From the NCBI GenBank assembly GCA_946894095.1, contig OX335647.2:11550001-11614000 (forward strand): a stretch of DNA of 64,000 bases, read 5' to 3'. The notes beneath the pieces were generated by a model. The model was not told the origin of the DNA. It worked only from the letters and a program-made list of their open reading frames with translations, and ran no database searches. The position numbers and the translations under genes are program-made. Source of the stretch: Incurvaria masculella (taxonomy: Eukaryota > Arthropoda > Insecta > Lepidoptera > Incurvariidae). Positions 29,250-39,810 of this stretch are shown one piece after another. Positions within the stretch are counted from its first letter, which is position 1, and each line of letters opens with the position of its first letter.

Positions 29250-30266
29250 TTGGACGTAGCGCATTCGAATGTTTTTGGTGAGCGGAGATGGCGACAACAA
29301 TCTGCCGCCTTTTCGGAGTCGGTTACATAAAGTGCGGAGGGAGAACGGGTGCATCCGTCTCCACATAGTCGTTCCCGCCGTCCCGCCTCCGCCGCCGCCG
29401 CGCCGCCGCCACCGCCGCCGGGCTGCACGCGCGGGGGGATGCGAGCGTGCGCGGGGGACGCCGCCGCGCAGCCTCCGTACGCTCGCTCTCCGCGTCGCTA
29501 GGGTCGCGCTTCTCTGGAACGGGGCAATCGATATGATTCACTCGGTGATATGTCGTACTACTCATGTCATCAGAACTAATTCCGTCACGTGAACATAGCT
29601 TACTGTATTGTACCATATGTGGGTGGAAATCAGCCCCGCATGAAGACTCGTGAATCAGTGCTCGCGGTTCACTAATGCTAGTCATCCCTGTGTCAGTGAG
29701 ACAGTCGCGGAAACGGGTACTGTCTTTCTTATGATATGTATTATCCAGCTTGTCAACGTCAGAGCTAAAGCCGCCGCCGCGGCGCCGGCGCCGCCTCGTG
29801 TAAACATCGTAAACATCCGTGTTTTATAAAATGTGGGTGTAAATGGACCCCGCATTTGCGGTGCATGAAGACTCTGTAGATAAAGTGAACCAGTTCTCGC
29901 GGTTCATCCCTATCTCAGTGAGACAGTCGCGGTAACGGATCATTCCAGTGAACTGTATTTCCCATGCCTAAATGGTTTCCCGTCGGGTCGCCGCCAAGTC
30001 GCGGAGTTTAGTGAGCGACGGAAACGCACGTCGTCGGCCGTCCGTGAGCGTGTAGCGGTCGGCTCGGCGCGCGGCGACGAGGATGCGACGCGCGGCGACG
30101 ACGGGTGTGGCCGGGCGGGAGGGCGGCGGCGGCGCGCGGAGGTGAGACGCGAGCGGCGGCGCCGTGGAGGGCCCGAGGGCGCTGCGCCACCGGCCCTCGT
30201 GGCGGTGCTACGGCCCGATGCTAACGCACAGCCGCTCCGATGGCGACTTCCCCATCTACACGAGAG
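29250..30266 (+). promoter_or_regulatory. GC-rich islands before candidate first exon 1
   Basis: Two CpG-dense blocks, 29360-29510 and 29770-29810, and a third from about 30000 running to the exon, in an otherwise AT-rich region. Between them a sequence of about 110 bp is duplicated (29617-29720 and 29832-29940: GTGGGTG.AAAT, CCCCGCAT, GCATGAAGACTC, CTCGCGGTTCA, AGTGAGACAGTCGCGG). This looks like a promoter and 5' UTR region. Long frames here on both strands are GC shadows. Confidence 0.45.
30218..30266 (+). CDS. Candidate alternative first exon 1
   Basis: ATG opens MLTHSRSDGDFPIYTR and the exon ends one base into the next codon at a GTGAGC donor (phase 1). It lies at the edge of a CpG-dense island. 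The in-frame upstream stop at 30143 means this ATG, or a spliced-in upstream exon, must start it. No family recognised. It shares phase and setting with the candidate exons at 34055 and 38081. Confidence 0.4.
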
Positions 30267-31640
30267 GTGAGCTCCCTCTTCCCGGATTCGATGGATCCGC
30301 TTTGCATACATATCGCGAACGCACTAGATACAAGGTAGGATTGTTTTCCTACTAAATTATGCAAGGCAGTCGAAGTGGCTTTGTAGGACCTGCGTTTGCA
30401 GTGATGTTTCGGTAATTTGTGGTTTTGCTCGTATGTAGCTTGAATAATATGGTCCATGTTTCTACCAAGGTTGCAGTTGGTAGTCGTCATCAACACCAGA
30501 TGTCCTTTAACTATTTTGCTCTATGTCAGAAACGGAAGGGTCGAACACCAACGCTTCGTCTATATATACCAGCACAGTTTAGTCAGTTTACATTCATTGC
30601 TCGATAAAAGTCAAATTGATTCGTTTAGAATCGGTTCTATACACAATGTGTGAATATGTGACGTGTGTAATTTAGCAAGATCACAATAGTTATTGTGTGC
30701 CATAGTCATTGTATTCGAATAAAAATGGACATTTTATTTCTATATGTATAGGACGCGGCAGGTAACTAGAACCGGACGGCCACGTGCCACGCCTGCGCAG
30801 AATTCCTATTTTGTGTCGCATCGGGTGGTGCTGATTGAAAAGATTTACTATTAAATCACAGCATAGAAAATTAATAAATCCTTAATGATTTTTTTCTCAA
30901 AGACGTGAAGTATTTCATATGGACGCGTATTTGTTAAGTTTTCAACATTAAGGGAGCCCGGATAGCGTTCTCCTTCTTTGCCGGTACCTATACTAAACAA
31001 TATTAAATGATATACGTTGATAGTCAGTATTCATGGTATAAAGAGCTTTGAAGTGGCGCAGGACGAGGACGACAAAATATTTTTATCGTTATTAGGTGTT
31101 CTAAAAACGAATTTACATCGAAAATTACAGTTTGAAGCCTAAGGTTGTAGGCAATTTTACAATAATTTCGACATGGCTTTAGACTGAAATTAAATCTATA
31201 TACTTAATTTAGACTTAAATCTGAGACATGTGAAGCGACGGTGGTGTCAAACAAAACATTGCATTTCATCCACATTTTGATCATACTGAATGTGTTAACT
31301 AATTTAAAAAAAAATCTAAATGATACAAGTACCTAGGTGTCTTTAGAATCCGAAAATTAACTCTTGGTTCGATTTTATTTTTATTGTGTCGTTAACAAAT
31401 GAAATAAAATAAAATAAAGAGTATTTAACGATATCGGCCTTGTTAAGATTTGATACATATACATCGGCTTTACAGTCGGCTCCATTGTACAATGAAGCAG
31501 ACCTCATAAAAAAAGCGTTTCGCTACCTCGGTGACCTAGAATGTGCAAATCTAACTTTAAGTACGTCTTCTTGATCCGCTGGAAGTTAATGGACCGCAGG
31601 GCATAAAACGTAGCCGCCATGAGCGTGCGGGGATTTGTGA
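30267..31640. other. Presumed intron, nothing recognised
   Basis: AT-rich apart from a short GC-rich piece at about 30760-30830. No repeat family, exon or RNA gene that I can support. Confidence 0.4.
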
Positions 31641-31998
31641 TTCTGAGCCGGTAGTCTAAGTTGTCACCTAAATTGGCGTTACGGCAAACCGATCGACTGG
31701 CGTTTTCAAATGTATGGAGAAATTGAAGAGCGCGCGCAGCGGGCGTTAAGCGAACTAACATTTGCGAGTCCGAGCTTGATTTGACAGCTTACTCAACGTT
31801 GCCGTAAATACGTCGACGTTGCCGTTTACGTCCACTTCGCGTTTTCATACAAATCGGAAGTCCGCGTTTGACTTTGACAGCTTGAAGAAGTAAAACCACA
31901 GAATATCTAGTAAAAACTTGTATGGAGTTTGGAGAAAACGCCAGTCGATCGGTTTGCCGTAAACGCCAATTTCGGTGAGAACTCAGACTGCCCACTCT
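31641..31998 (+). mobile_element. AAACCGATCGACTGGCG MITE, copy 1
   Basis: Ends: CTGAGCCGGTAGTCTAAGTT on the left and, reverse complemented, CAGAGTGGGCAGTCTGAGTT on the right. Next comes GTCACCTAAATTGGCGTT, then ACGGCAAACCGATCGACTGG, in inverse at both ends. The family is about 355 bp long and has five further copies in this window. Several frames of 60-110 codons across the copies are non-coding shadows. Confidence 0.75.
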
Positions 31999-32304
31999 GG
32001 CATGTATTATCCCTTCGTTTCCCGTCGCCGCTGGCGTGCTCGCGGCATGTTGCCGCCGGCAAGGAAGCAAGGACGGAAGTGGCGACTGAAATTCGGCAGT
32101 ACCCGGCGGCGGAACCACTTTTCAAACAATATCGGTAGTGCTGGCGAGTCAGTTCGCTTCCGAATTCGCTCACTACTCATGTTCCTCGAGTTCCAACGAC
32201 ACGCAAAAGCAAGTACGAATTCCATAGGACACTATTTATTGCAACGAACATTCGATGTGGCGCGTCCCGAATTCGTAAGCGACCTTTTTTATATGTAACT
32301 GGAC

Positions 32305-32368
32305 ATGGATAGCTAATACGAATTATCACGATATTAGCCTAACACAACACATGCCATGCCAGGACCTG
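32305..32368 (-). repeat. GGTCCTGGCATGG element, truncated copy 4
   Basis: On the minus strand it reads AGGTCCTGGCATGGCATGTG, then TTGTGTTAGGCTAATATCG. Relative to other copies the GGCACCTAG part is lost. Confidence 0.45.
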
Positions 32369-32956
32369 GCTTATATTACTTACATTGACCGGGATGGAAA
32401 ACATTGACAATTTTCATTGATGCTTCTACCTTCGTTCATTCAATGGGATGCTACCAGCCCGGGCGGACTAAACCCAACCACCTAGTAAGTAAGGAAGAGA
32501 GACCTACAGTTGTTACATGGAATCCGAACCACGGCCAGCCTCGACGGTTTAAAACGGTCACCCATCTAGAACCCAACCGCGCTCAGAGTTGCTTCACCGA
32601 GTCTGCCGCCATGCGAATGAGTTTGGATCGCCACTCCCCTCCTTCCTCGCCCGCTTGTCCCCGCCGCACCCCCCGCCGGAGAGCGCCCCCTCGTCTGCCT
32701 CGCTGCCTTTGTAGGATACACATTAAATATAGCCTGGGGGTGCGAGGCGGGGAGGGGGGGGGCAGTAATATGTACTCGCATGAAACGTTTATTGTCCGCT
32801 GTGACGTAATATTATTCCTTCGCACTATTCCTGTTTACCGTAGCATAAATTTCGTGAATCTCGATACATTTTCCGTCGATGATGATGTATGAATACGTTG
32901 TTGTGTGAACATTTTACTTCGATTTTTTGACATTGAAGAGATAATTAGAACATATT

Positions 32957-33207
32957 AGGGTGCCGAATCCGAAGGGTGCCAAGGGATCCTGTTCTCCCGT
33001 CCGGCCGTCCGTCCGTCAGCGGTCTGCATCTCATAACCGTAATAGGTAGATAACTGAAATTTTCACAAGGTGTGTATTTCTACAATTAGTTTAACAAAGA
33101 ATAATAAACACTTATTAAAACCCCCGTACAAGAAACAAGACGTTTTGTGTTAAATCGTATACGATGCTACGGAACCCTTTGTGTGCGAGAGCGACTCTCA
33201 CTTGGCT
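32957..33207 (-). repeat. GCCAAGTGCGAGT dispersed SINE-like repeat
   Basis: The minus strand begins GCCAAGTGAGAGTCGCTCTC, then GCACACAAAGGGTTCCGTAG, and ends near GGACGGACGGCCGGACGGGA and a diverged TTCGGATTCGGCACCCT. The same head occurs at 50191 on the plus strand, and the same tail type (TACGGAACCCTAAA) near 3340. I recall this family as abundant in Lepidoptera. Confidence 0.6.
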
Positions 33208-33760
33208 TACTAAGAATTCGTTCAGACATTGCGTATACCAAATAAAAGGTATGGTTGCTGGTAAGTCCAGCCTTTCAATATACTTATTTGTAAAGTAGTT
33301 ATTTTTAAAATGTACTTTCTTTTATAATTGTATCCTTGCTCGAAAAGTTGGAGAATGTCTCTGCCTGACGCGTGAAAAGCCGTAACATTTTTCAAACATG
33401 AAGAACACATACACACCTAAATAAATGCCGATACACTTTGTTGTGTGCAAAGACAATAATCTTTGTTGAGATATTATCTTCGATGTTGAGTGTTATTATT
33501 CTGGGGAAAACCTCATGCTAAATCCAGCTCACTTACATAGACATGCTCCATCATATTTATACATATTTCCTTTTATAAATCCAAATCTCGCTCTAAATGA
33601 AATCTAGAAAAAAAATGGCATAAAGTACAGGTAAGTTGACGTTTTCCAGTTCTCGCATTTAGAACAGGAAATTAAGATAAGGTGTCCCAAAATTAAAACG
33701 TAGATATAGCCTTTTGTGAATGCGATGCGACGTCAGATACGCGAGCGAGGTACCGGAATC
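33208..33760. other. Presumed intron, nothing recognised
   Basis: AT-rich with no feature I can support. Confidence 0.4.
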
Positions 33761-34054
33761 CGAATATCTTGCCGATAGCTTATCGCGTCCGCTATCTAAT
33801 CGCAAGTGACCTCAGCCGCGTCTCAGTGCTGGCGGTTCTCCCGGAGTGTCACGCGAGGAGCCGGCCCGTGTCGCCCCAGCTACCGTCCGCGTACCACCCG
33901 CGGGAGCCACCGTGTACCGCGCGACACCTGCGGGAGACACCGTGTACCGCGCCGCCCGCCCGAGCTACCCTGCACCGCGCTGTCCCGGTCCCGCGACGGG
34001 CCATGCGACGTTCTAGGTCACTCTCGCCGGCAGTGGGGGTGGAACAGTGAGGGA
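33761..34054 (+). promoter_or_regulatory. GC-rich 5' region before candidate first exon 2
   Basis: A CpG-dense block containing a short imperfect repeat of about 36 bp (CGTGTACCGCGC, GGGAGNCACCGTGTACCGC). A 15-codon upstream ORF (ATG at 34003, MRRSRSLSPAVGVEQ) stops at 34050, four bases before the ATG at 34055, a spacing that could reduce initiation at the main start. Confidence 0.4.
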
Positions 34055-34157
34055 ATGTCTCGGCTCGCAGACCACGAGTCCGACAGCGAACTGGGATCTG
34101 TCAGTGATCTGGGAACTATAAGTGAAGGGGAAGAGTTAAACGTGCGAACGATAATAT
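34055..34157 (+). CDS. Candidate alternative first exon 2
   Basis: Encodes MSRLADHESDSELGSVSDLG and TISEGEELNVRTII, then one base before a GTAAGT donor (phase 1). The peptide is acidic and Ser-rich with likely casein-kinase-type sites. It begins at the end of a GC-rich island. I do not recognise the protein. Phase and setting match the exons at 30218 and 38081. Confidence 0.45.
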
Positions 34158-34956
34158 GTAAGTACATTCGATAATAATAGTCTTCTCAAGAAAACAATAT
34201 GACTGCTCTGTAACTCCAGAGTTGTATCATGTCTTCGTTCGTAGGTAGTGTTTATTTATTTATATACTGATGCTGTCATTACACACCAGTCGGGGATAAA
34301 ATCCATTTAATATTTACTCGTATGTGGCATATAGGCTGCTAGATGTACACGCGTAACGTTGTACGCAGAAACATTTTGGAATATTCATGTCTTGTTAAGC
34401 CTGATTAGCTTAACAACGGTTAGACGTAGTTAAGCGGCAGAACACGTTTCGCGAAATGTGGCTTAGTATGATACCCATGTACTTCCGAACGATTACGTAA
34501 CGATAATAACATATATTATGCTAGCGTTTTATGTAGTAATTTAAAAAATCCAGCTGTAAGCGGTGATTACAGCCATAATTAGAAAGAAATATATAATGGA
34601 CTGGCATTACTTATAATATTCTTGCATCAGTAGGAGCAATACAATTTTGCCCTTCTCGTTTGTAAATCAATACAAAATATATTTATCTCATAGAATTGAA
34701 AATGGTTGTATTTTTTATTATTTTATGTTTACGGATACGGGAACGTTCCATTGTGCTACATTTCTAAGTTGTTTTTTAATCTTTTCTAATATTTTGAACT
34801 ATTTATATATTATTATTATTACATATTATAACTATATTTTGAAATACCACGTGACAGGGTAAATACCCCCTCCTACCCACCTGTGATCCAGTGTGGTATT
34901 TTGACTCCCACCCCCCAAATCGGTCACGTGGTATGAAAACGTTCCCTAAACAGTGT
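34158..34956. other. Presumed intron, nothing recognised
   Basis: AT-rich. Contains CACGTGACAGGG and a nearly inverse CGGTCACGTGGTAT (34846-34935) that could be ends of a tiny element. No gene. Confidence 0.4.
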
Positions 34957-35313
34957 TCAGAGCCGGTAGTCTAAGTTGTCACCTAAATTGGCGTTACGGC
35001 AAACCGATCGACTGGCGTTTTGAAATGTATGGAGAAATTGAGGAGCGCGCGCAGCGGGCGTTAAGCGAACTAACATTTGCGAGTCCGAGCTTGATTTGAC
35101 AGCTTACTCAACGTTGCCGTAAATACGTCGACGTTGCCGTTTACGTCCACTCCGCGTTTTCATACAAATCGGAAGACCGCGTTTGACTTTGACAGCTTGA
35201 AGAAGTAAAACCACAGAATATCTAGTTAAAACTTGTATAGAGTTTGGAGAAAACGCCAGTCGATCGGTTTGCCGTAAACGCCAATTTAGGTGAGAACTCA
35301 GACTGACCACTCT
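34957..35313 (+). mobile_element. AAACCGATCGACTGGCG MITE, copy 2
   Basis: Very similar to copy 1 over its length; ends CAGAGCCGGTAGTCTAAGTT and, in inverse, CAGAGTGGTCAGTCTGAGTT. Its right end is directly joined to copy 3. Confidence 0.75.
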
Positions 35314-35669
35314 GAGCCGGTAGTCTAAGTTGTCACCTAAATTGGCGTTACGGCAAACCGATCGACTGGCGTTTTAAAATGTATGGAGAAATTGAAGAGC
35401 GCGCGCAGCGGGCGTTACGCGAACTAACATTTGCGAGTCCGAGCTTGATTTGACAGCTTACTCAACGTTGCCGTAAATACGTCGACGTTGCCGTTTACGT
35501 CCACTCCGCGTTTTCTTACAAATCGGAAGTCCGCGTTTGACTTTGACAGCTTGAAGAAGTAAAACCACAGAATATCTAGTAAAAACTTGTATGGAGTTTG
35601 GAGAATACGCCAGTCGATCGGTTTGCCGTAAACGCCAATTTAGGTGAGAACTCAGACTGACCACTCTGA
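35311..35669 (+). mobile_element. AAACCGATCGACTGGCG MITE, copy 3 (tandem)
   Basis: Begins in the last bases of copy 2 (CTCTGAGCCGGTAG) in the same orientation, so two full copies share one junction. The two differ at a handful of positions only. Confidence 0.75.
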
Positions 35670-36590
35670 AGCCCGAGTCCGCTAATAGATAACTCCACTT
35701 TCGAGCGTTAGACTTCCGCTTTCTTATTTAACTCGGTACTCCTTGTTTATCCGTAAATATAAAATTAAAATGTCAAACAACAGTAAAAATCAAAACGTAA
35801 AAAATATATTTTTTAAAAGCTTAACAAGATCACTGTCCGCTTATAGAAGGTTGAAACTAAATATTGGCAAGGGGAGCTGTCGCGCCAGGTAGGGCTCATA
35901 TAAACACCTGTCCTTTTGTTTGATGTCTGCTTATACTGGGTAACGCCACAGAGAGTCGTTCCGTTCCTTTATGGAAAGGGTCAGAAATGTACAATTGTCA
36001 CGAAAGTGGAGATTCGTGAATGTTCAAAGGCGGATAACTCGCAAATTCTGAATCGGATCCGGGATTTTATTGTGAATTTTTGAATGAACAAAAAAAGGTA
36101 TTGCAGTCAGTTTAGATGGTCTGAAAAAAAACGAATATTAAAAAAAAATCTTACGGCCTCCACCTTTATCTACATCGATCTCTTATATTATGACTTTTGT
36201 GCGACCTGGAATGACTGTTATAAACGAAATGGATATGTTTTAATGAGGAGTCGGAATGGTAGCTAAGAGGAGCGTTCAAAGGGGTAATAAAGCTGAGGAG
36301 GTGGGTTCTCGGAACGGGGTGGACCCGGTATTACCCATCGTGCTGCATACACGAAGGCAGTAGCGACAAGTACGAATAGTGTGAGTACCGACTAGGCCTA
36401 GATCTGGTTTGTCTTGAGTCCGGATTAACAAGTCTAGCTGGCTCGCTATCAAGTATCGATGCCCTGCACATTGAGTGGTATTGGTGCACTCGACCACTAT
36501 GCAAATTTTGATTAGCCGCCATTAAAGTATTGATGATAAGTAACAAGTTAAATGGCATAATGGCGCCACGTGCTCTGAGGAGGTGGTGGG
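35670..36590. other. Presumed intron, nothing recognised
   Basis: No exon supported. Two overlapping minus-strand frames near 36276-36558 have no recognisable motif. Confidence 0.35.
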
Positions 36591-36598
36591 GCGGCAGT

Positions 36599-37259
36599 CA
36601 GTGGCGTAACTATACCATCTGGGGCCCGTGGCAAATTCTTCTGATGGGGCCCTATCAGTAAAAATCGTCAAAATTTACTCAGTTTATTTTAATAAACTTC
36701 GAGATTTTCAGCGTACTCAATTACACGTTGTATATATCCCACTAATGGTCATAGGCCTGCTCTCTTAGGCGAGAGGGAATGGTCTGTAGTCCCCACCAAT
36801 GCGTATTGGAGACTTCACATTAATCCATAGAACATAACATCTCAATGCATTCATCATCTATTCGCTAGCTTTTCGGTGAAGGAACAACATCGTGAGGAAA
36901 CAAATTTTACAATGAACAATTACAATAAAATAAAAATAACAATTTGATTTCAATAAGATATTTATTAATAAAAATCTTTTTTTCGAGCTTTCTGTTTCGC
37001 AAAAGTGTCTATAACATCATCAGGGTTTAAAGATTGGGCCATAGAATTTTCAATAGACAGAATAGCCAAGTTGAGATTGGTTGAAATGCTTAACGATTAA
37101 CTTGAAATTGTATTATGGTCTTTAGTTGTCTCACTTTGGATTTTAAGCAGTACTTATAAAAATATACTTTTCAAAAAATATTTTTGTTGGGCCGGGGCCC
37201 TCTTGGGTCGGGGGCCCGTGGCATTTTGCCAGCCTTGCCACCCTATTGTTACGCCACTG
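36599..37259 (-). mobile_element. Non-autonomous hAT element with 8-bp TSD
   Basis: Ends in the 12-bp inverted repeat CAGTGGCGTAAC, flanked by the exact 8-bp direct repeat GCGGCAGT (36591-36598 and 37260-37267), the hAT hallmark. Subterminal GGGGCCCGTGGCA is also inverted. At 661 bp it has lost most of its transposase but keeps its C-terminal coding end on the minus strand. Confidence 0.88.
36965..37090 (-). pseudogene. hAT transposase C-terminal remnant
   Basis: The minus strand reads STNLNLAILSIENSMAQSL, NPDDVIDTFAKQKARKKDFY, stop. The LAxLSIE...D.DxVIDxFAxxKARK pattern is the end of the hAT dimerisation region (ZMYM/TTF-type hAT proteins). It shows that the element arose by internal deletion of a coding copy. 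Confidence 0.75.
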
Positions 37260-37679
37260 GCGGCAGTGCTAATGCCATGATATTTTTCTTCTACGTAAAA
37301 CTAACTTGCTTATACATGTTTTGTATATTTTATTTGACTATGAGTAAATTATTCATTTATTTTCTTCCTTTTAGGGTGCATGCGTTTGAAATGAAACCTT
37401 TGCATACACGCTACGACCGTGTCTTTTAAGATTAATCGTTTATGAAAAGTAGTTTCAAGTACACAATAATTTATTTTTTATGTGAACTAAATACGAGACT
37501 ATGACACTTGGCGCTAGCAGTACATATGCATAGAATAGGTAGTAGTAGATATATCTATCTCCATGCGACTATCTATCTCCATATTCACATCTGAACAAAG
37601 CAATCGGGATAATGCATCCTCTGAAGATTCCAGTTGAATAGGATCGGTACAATGGCGTACATTCAGTAGCCATTATCGT

Positions 37680-38080
37680 CCGCTCGACGGACTTATCGGA
37701 ATAATGAACCGCGGGCGGCGCGGCACGAACGAGAGGGAACGTCTCCGATACACCGGCCGCTCGACCAATAAAACTAAAACGTATCCTCGGTGCATGTGCA
37801 TCGTCGGCGCGGTCGCCCCGCGGGCGCACGCAGGGAGATGCCGGAGAGGGGTGTCCGGTCCGTTGCCGCGCCCCCCCCCCCACTCGCCGCTCGCCGCACC
37901 GCACGCGCCGCCCCGCCCCGCGCCAGTCTGCCGGCGCGCTTCCCTAGCGAACGACGCAGCGGCCATCCGCGAAGTGAGGCCGCGCCAGCCGGCCTCGGCA
38001 CCGCGAGTGCCATCGTGCGCAGTGAGTGGTGAGGTGCGGTGCAGTGGGTAGGGAAACAAACATGGCTGCCCCCAGTTGAC
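37680..38080 (+). promoter_or_regulatory. CpG island before candidate first exon 3
   Basis: Very GC- and CpG-rich from about 37690 to 38250, including an oligo-C run (37870-37882). The many long frames on both strands here (up to 231 codons on the minus strand) are GC shadows. The position just before an ATG exon with a donor indicates a promoter and 5' UTR. Confidence 0.55.
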
Positions 38081-38234
38081 ATGTCGCTGACCGCGACGGC
38101 CGTGGCGATGCGGGGGAGCCGCACGAACAGCCTCGACGCGCTCGACTTCCAGGAGCGGCGGCAGCTCATCGCGAGCTCGCTGTCGCTCACGGACTTCCTG
38201 CACGTCGGCGCCAAGGAGGTGGCCGCCGTCGCCG
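38081..38234 (+). CDS. Candidate alternative first exon 3
   Basis: Encodes 51 residues starting MSLTATAVAMRGSRTNSLDA, with QERRQLIASSLSLTDFLHVG following and ending GAKEVAAVA plus one base at a GTCAGT donor (phase 1). Third-position GC is very high. The SRTNSLD segment looks like a kinase or 14-3-3 site, and the ERRQLIASSLSL stretch looks conserved, but I cannot name the family. The next exon is not seen within the window, so the following intron would exceed 25 kb. Confidence 0.55.
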
Positions 38235-39190
38235 GTCAGTCCCCTCATCTCTTCGCTCCTCCGCCGCGGTCCCCCCGCCGCCAAAACAAACCTGTCAAGT
38301 GCTCCGAAACTCTCGTTACATTCCAAACATTCCACAGTGCATTCGCGCGGGCATGAAACTCGATTCATTGCGGATAACTTGCGCTTTCGCGTTTCCGGAA
38401 TTCTGTTACCGGTATGTAATGTAATAACACAAACACGCCCGCATGTCTGTCAGGGACGATGGCCGGCCGAGCGTATCGCTCGTCCACATTATACACAACT
38501 CTACCATACAGTTGGCTACGTACTCTACCGCTATATGACTTTACATTCCATACGTGCTTTGTTTATTTATTGTTCGACAATTCCACCAAGCGGAGCGAGG
38601 TTCCGTTATAAATCATCTAGGTATATTCAGCTCGTATACTCTACCATGCAGCTGTATACCTATCCCTTTGTACAAAAATGCTAGTTTAACTCGCGCTGCG
38701 CCAACACACGGCGTTTTCTGAGAGTCTCCTCAGCGTTTGAAAAAAGAAACTGGAGCGAGATATCGAGTGAAATCATAACAAACCATTCCAAATCACAAAA
38801 TAAAAATAATTGATCGAATTAAACTACAATCTTTGATATCGATTTAAGATTAGTATTTTATTCATTGTACCCTTAGTTCGTAAATAGACCCCAAGACATG
38901 AGTCGTTGACCTCTCATCACTCACGAAAGTTTTACGGTTACTGCTAATCAACAAACGTTATTATTCTCCGTAGTTCATTGCATATTTTTAACCAGCATGT
39001 ATTTTCCCGACGTACGAATATTAGGTTAGCATATCTGACTTTATACCTTCTAATTGAAATAAAAAAATATGTATTTTCTTTATAGGTTTTTTATAAAAGG
39101 GCTGTCGCCGTAAGCACCAATGAAAGTGTATTATTCATTTTATACATCTGAGGAAAAACCCGACATATACCCATAATCAAAAATATACAG
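38235..39190. other. Presumed intron upstream of the BEL element
   Basis: No exon or repeat recognised. It contains the target site TACAG (39186-39190) of the BEL insertion. Confidence 0.45.
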
Positions 39191-39633
39191 TGTTAGATCT
39201 TGCGCTAATCCATGTATAACTTTCCATCCAATTTCTTACCCATTTCCAAATCTACCTTGGGACCACCGCATATGGTGCATTTTGTGTTGACCTTGTGTCG
39301 CGCCTTCAAACCGACGCTACTGAAGCGCGGGAAATATTGCTGTAATTAGTCGCCTTTCAGCATTCATGGCGCATAGTCTTTGCAAGCGAAATCCGTGATT
39401 TTGGCTACCTAGTGCTAGTGCTCTGCAGCCCTGAGCAGTTCCAGACAGCCTCCAGGAGAAGGCGGCGCCGCCGAGAGATCAGGGAAGACCAGGATCACCG
39501 CCGTGCTGGTGAGTCCCTTCATCCTACCTGATTTCCGGTGTATTTTCTAAACATTACCTCCCATCGTCTCACCCAGCGATCCATGGTTATTTTTTTCTCT
39601 TAAATTTATATACAGTCCACTATTTACTCCACA
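39191..39633 (+). repeat. BEL 5' LTR
   Basis: 443 bp, starting TGTTAGATCTTGCGC and ending TTACTCCACA. Identical to the 3' LTR. A GC-rich segment (about 39425-39510) lies mid-LTR. The LTR would carry promoter and polyadenylation signals, which I did not place exactly. Confidence 0.96.
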
Positions 39634-39640
39634 GTTTTAA

Positions 39641-39655
39641 TGGTCACTTCGAACC
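39641..39655 (+). other. Candidate primer-binding site
   Basis: TGGTCACTTCGAACC begins seven bases after the 5' LTR. It starts with TGG, the complement of the tRNA CCA end, as expected for minus-strand priming. The matching tRNA was not identified. Confidence 0.5.
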
Positions 39656-39810
39656 TAGATATTATTTCATATTTAACTTGTCACTTACCGCCTACATTTA
39701 CCGTGTAAATTAGGCATACCTACCTACATTGCGTAAGCCGTGCTTGCGCATTGTAATATATTAAAACCAAAGTATCACTCTTTAAATTTTCACTCTTTAT
39801 ATTTTATAAA

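Noticed and set aside
29323..30311. Frames of 107-123 codons on both strands
   Set aside because: GC-driven shadows in CpG-dense blocks; low-complexity Arg/Ala/Pro content and no splice-consistent structure.
31789..32118. 109-codon minus-strand frame, and similar frames at 35104 and 35458
   Set aside because: All cover copies of one MITE family; the repeated peptide reflects the repeat, not selection.
37673..38368. 231-codon open frame on the minus strand, with several overlapping frames
   Set aside because: It lies in a CpG island where stops are rare in all frames. Composition is Arg/Gly/Pro-rich without motifs, and the supported reading is the plus-strand exon at 38081 with its donor.
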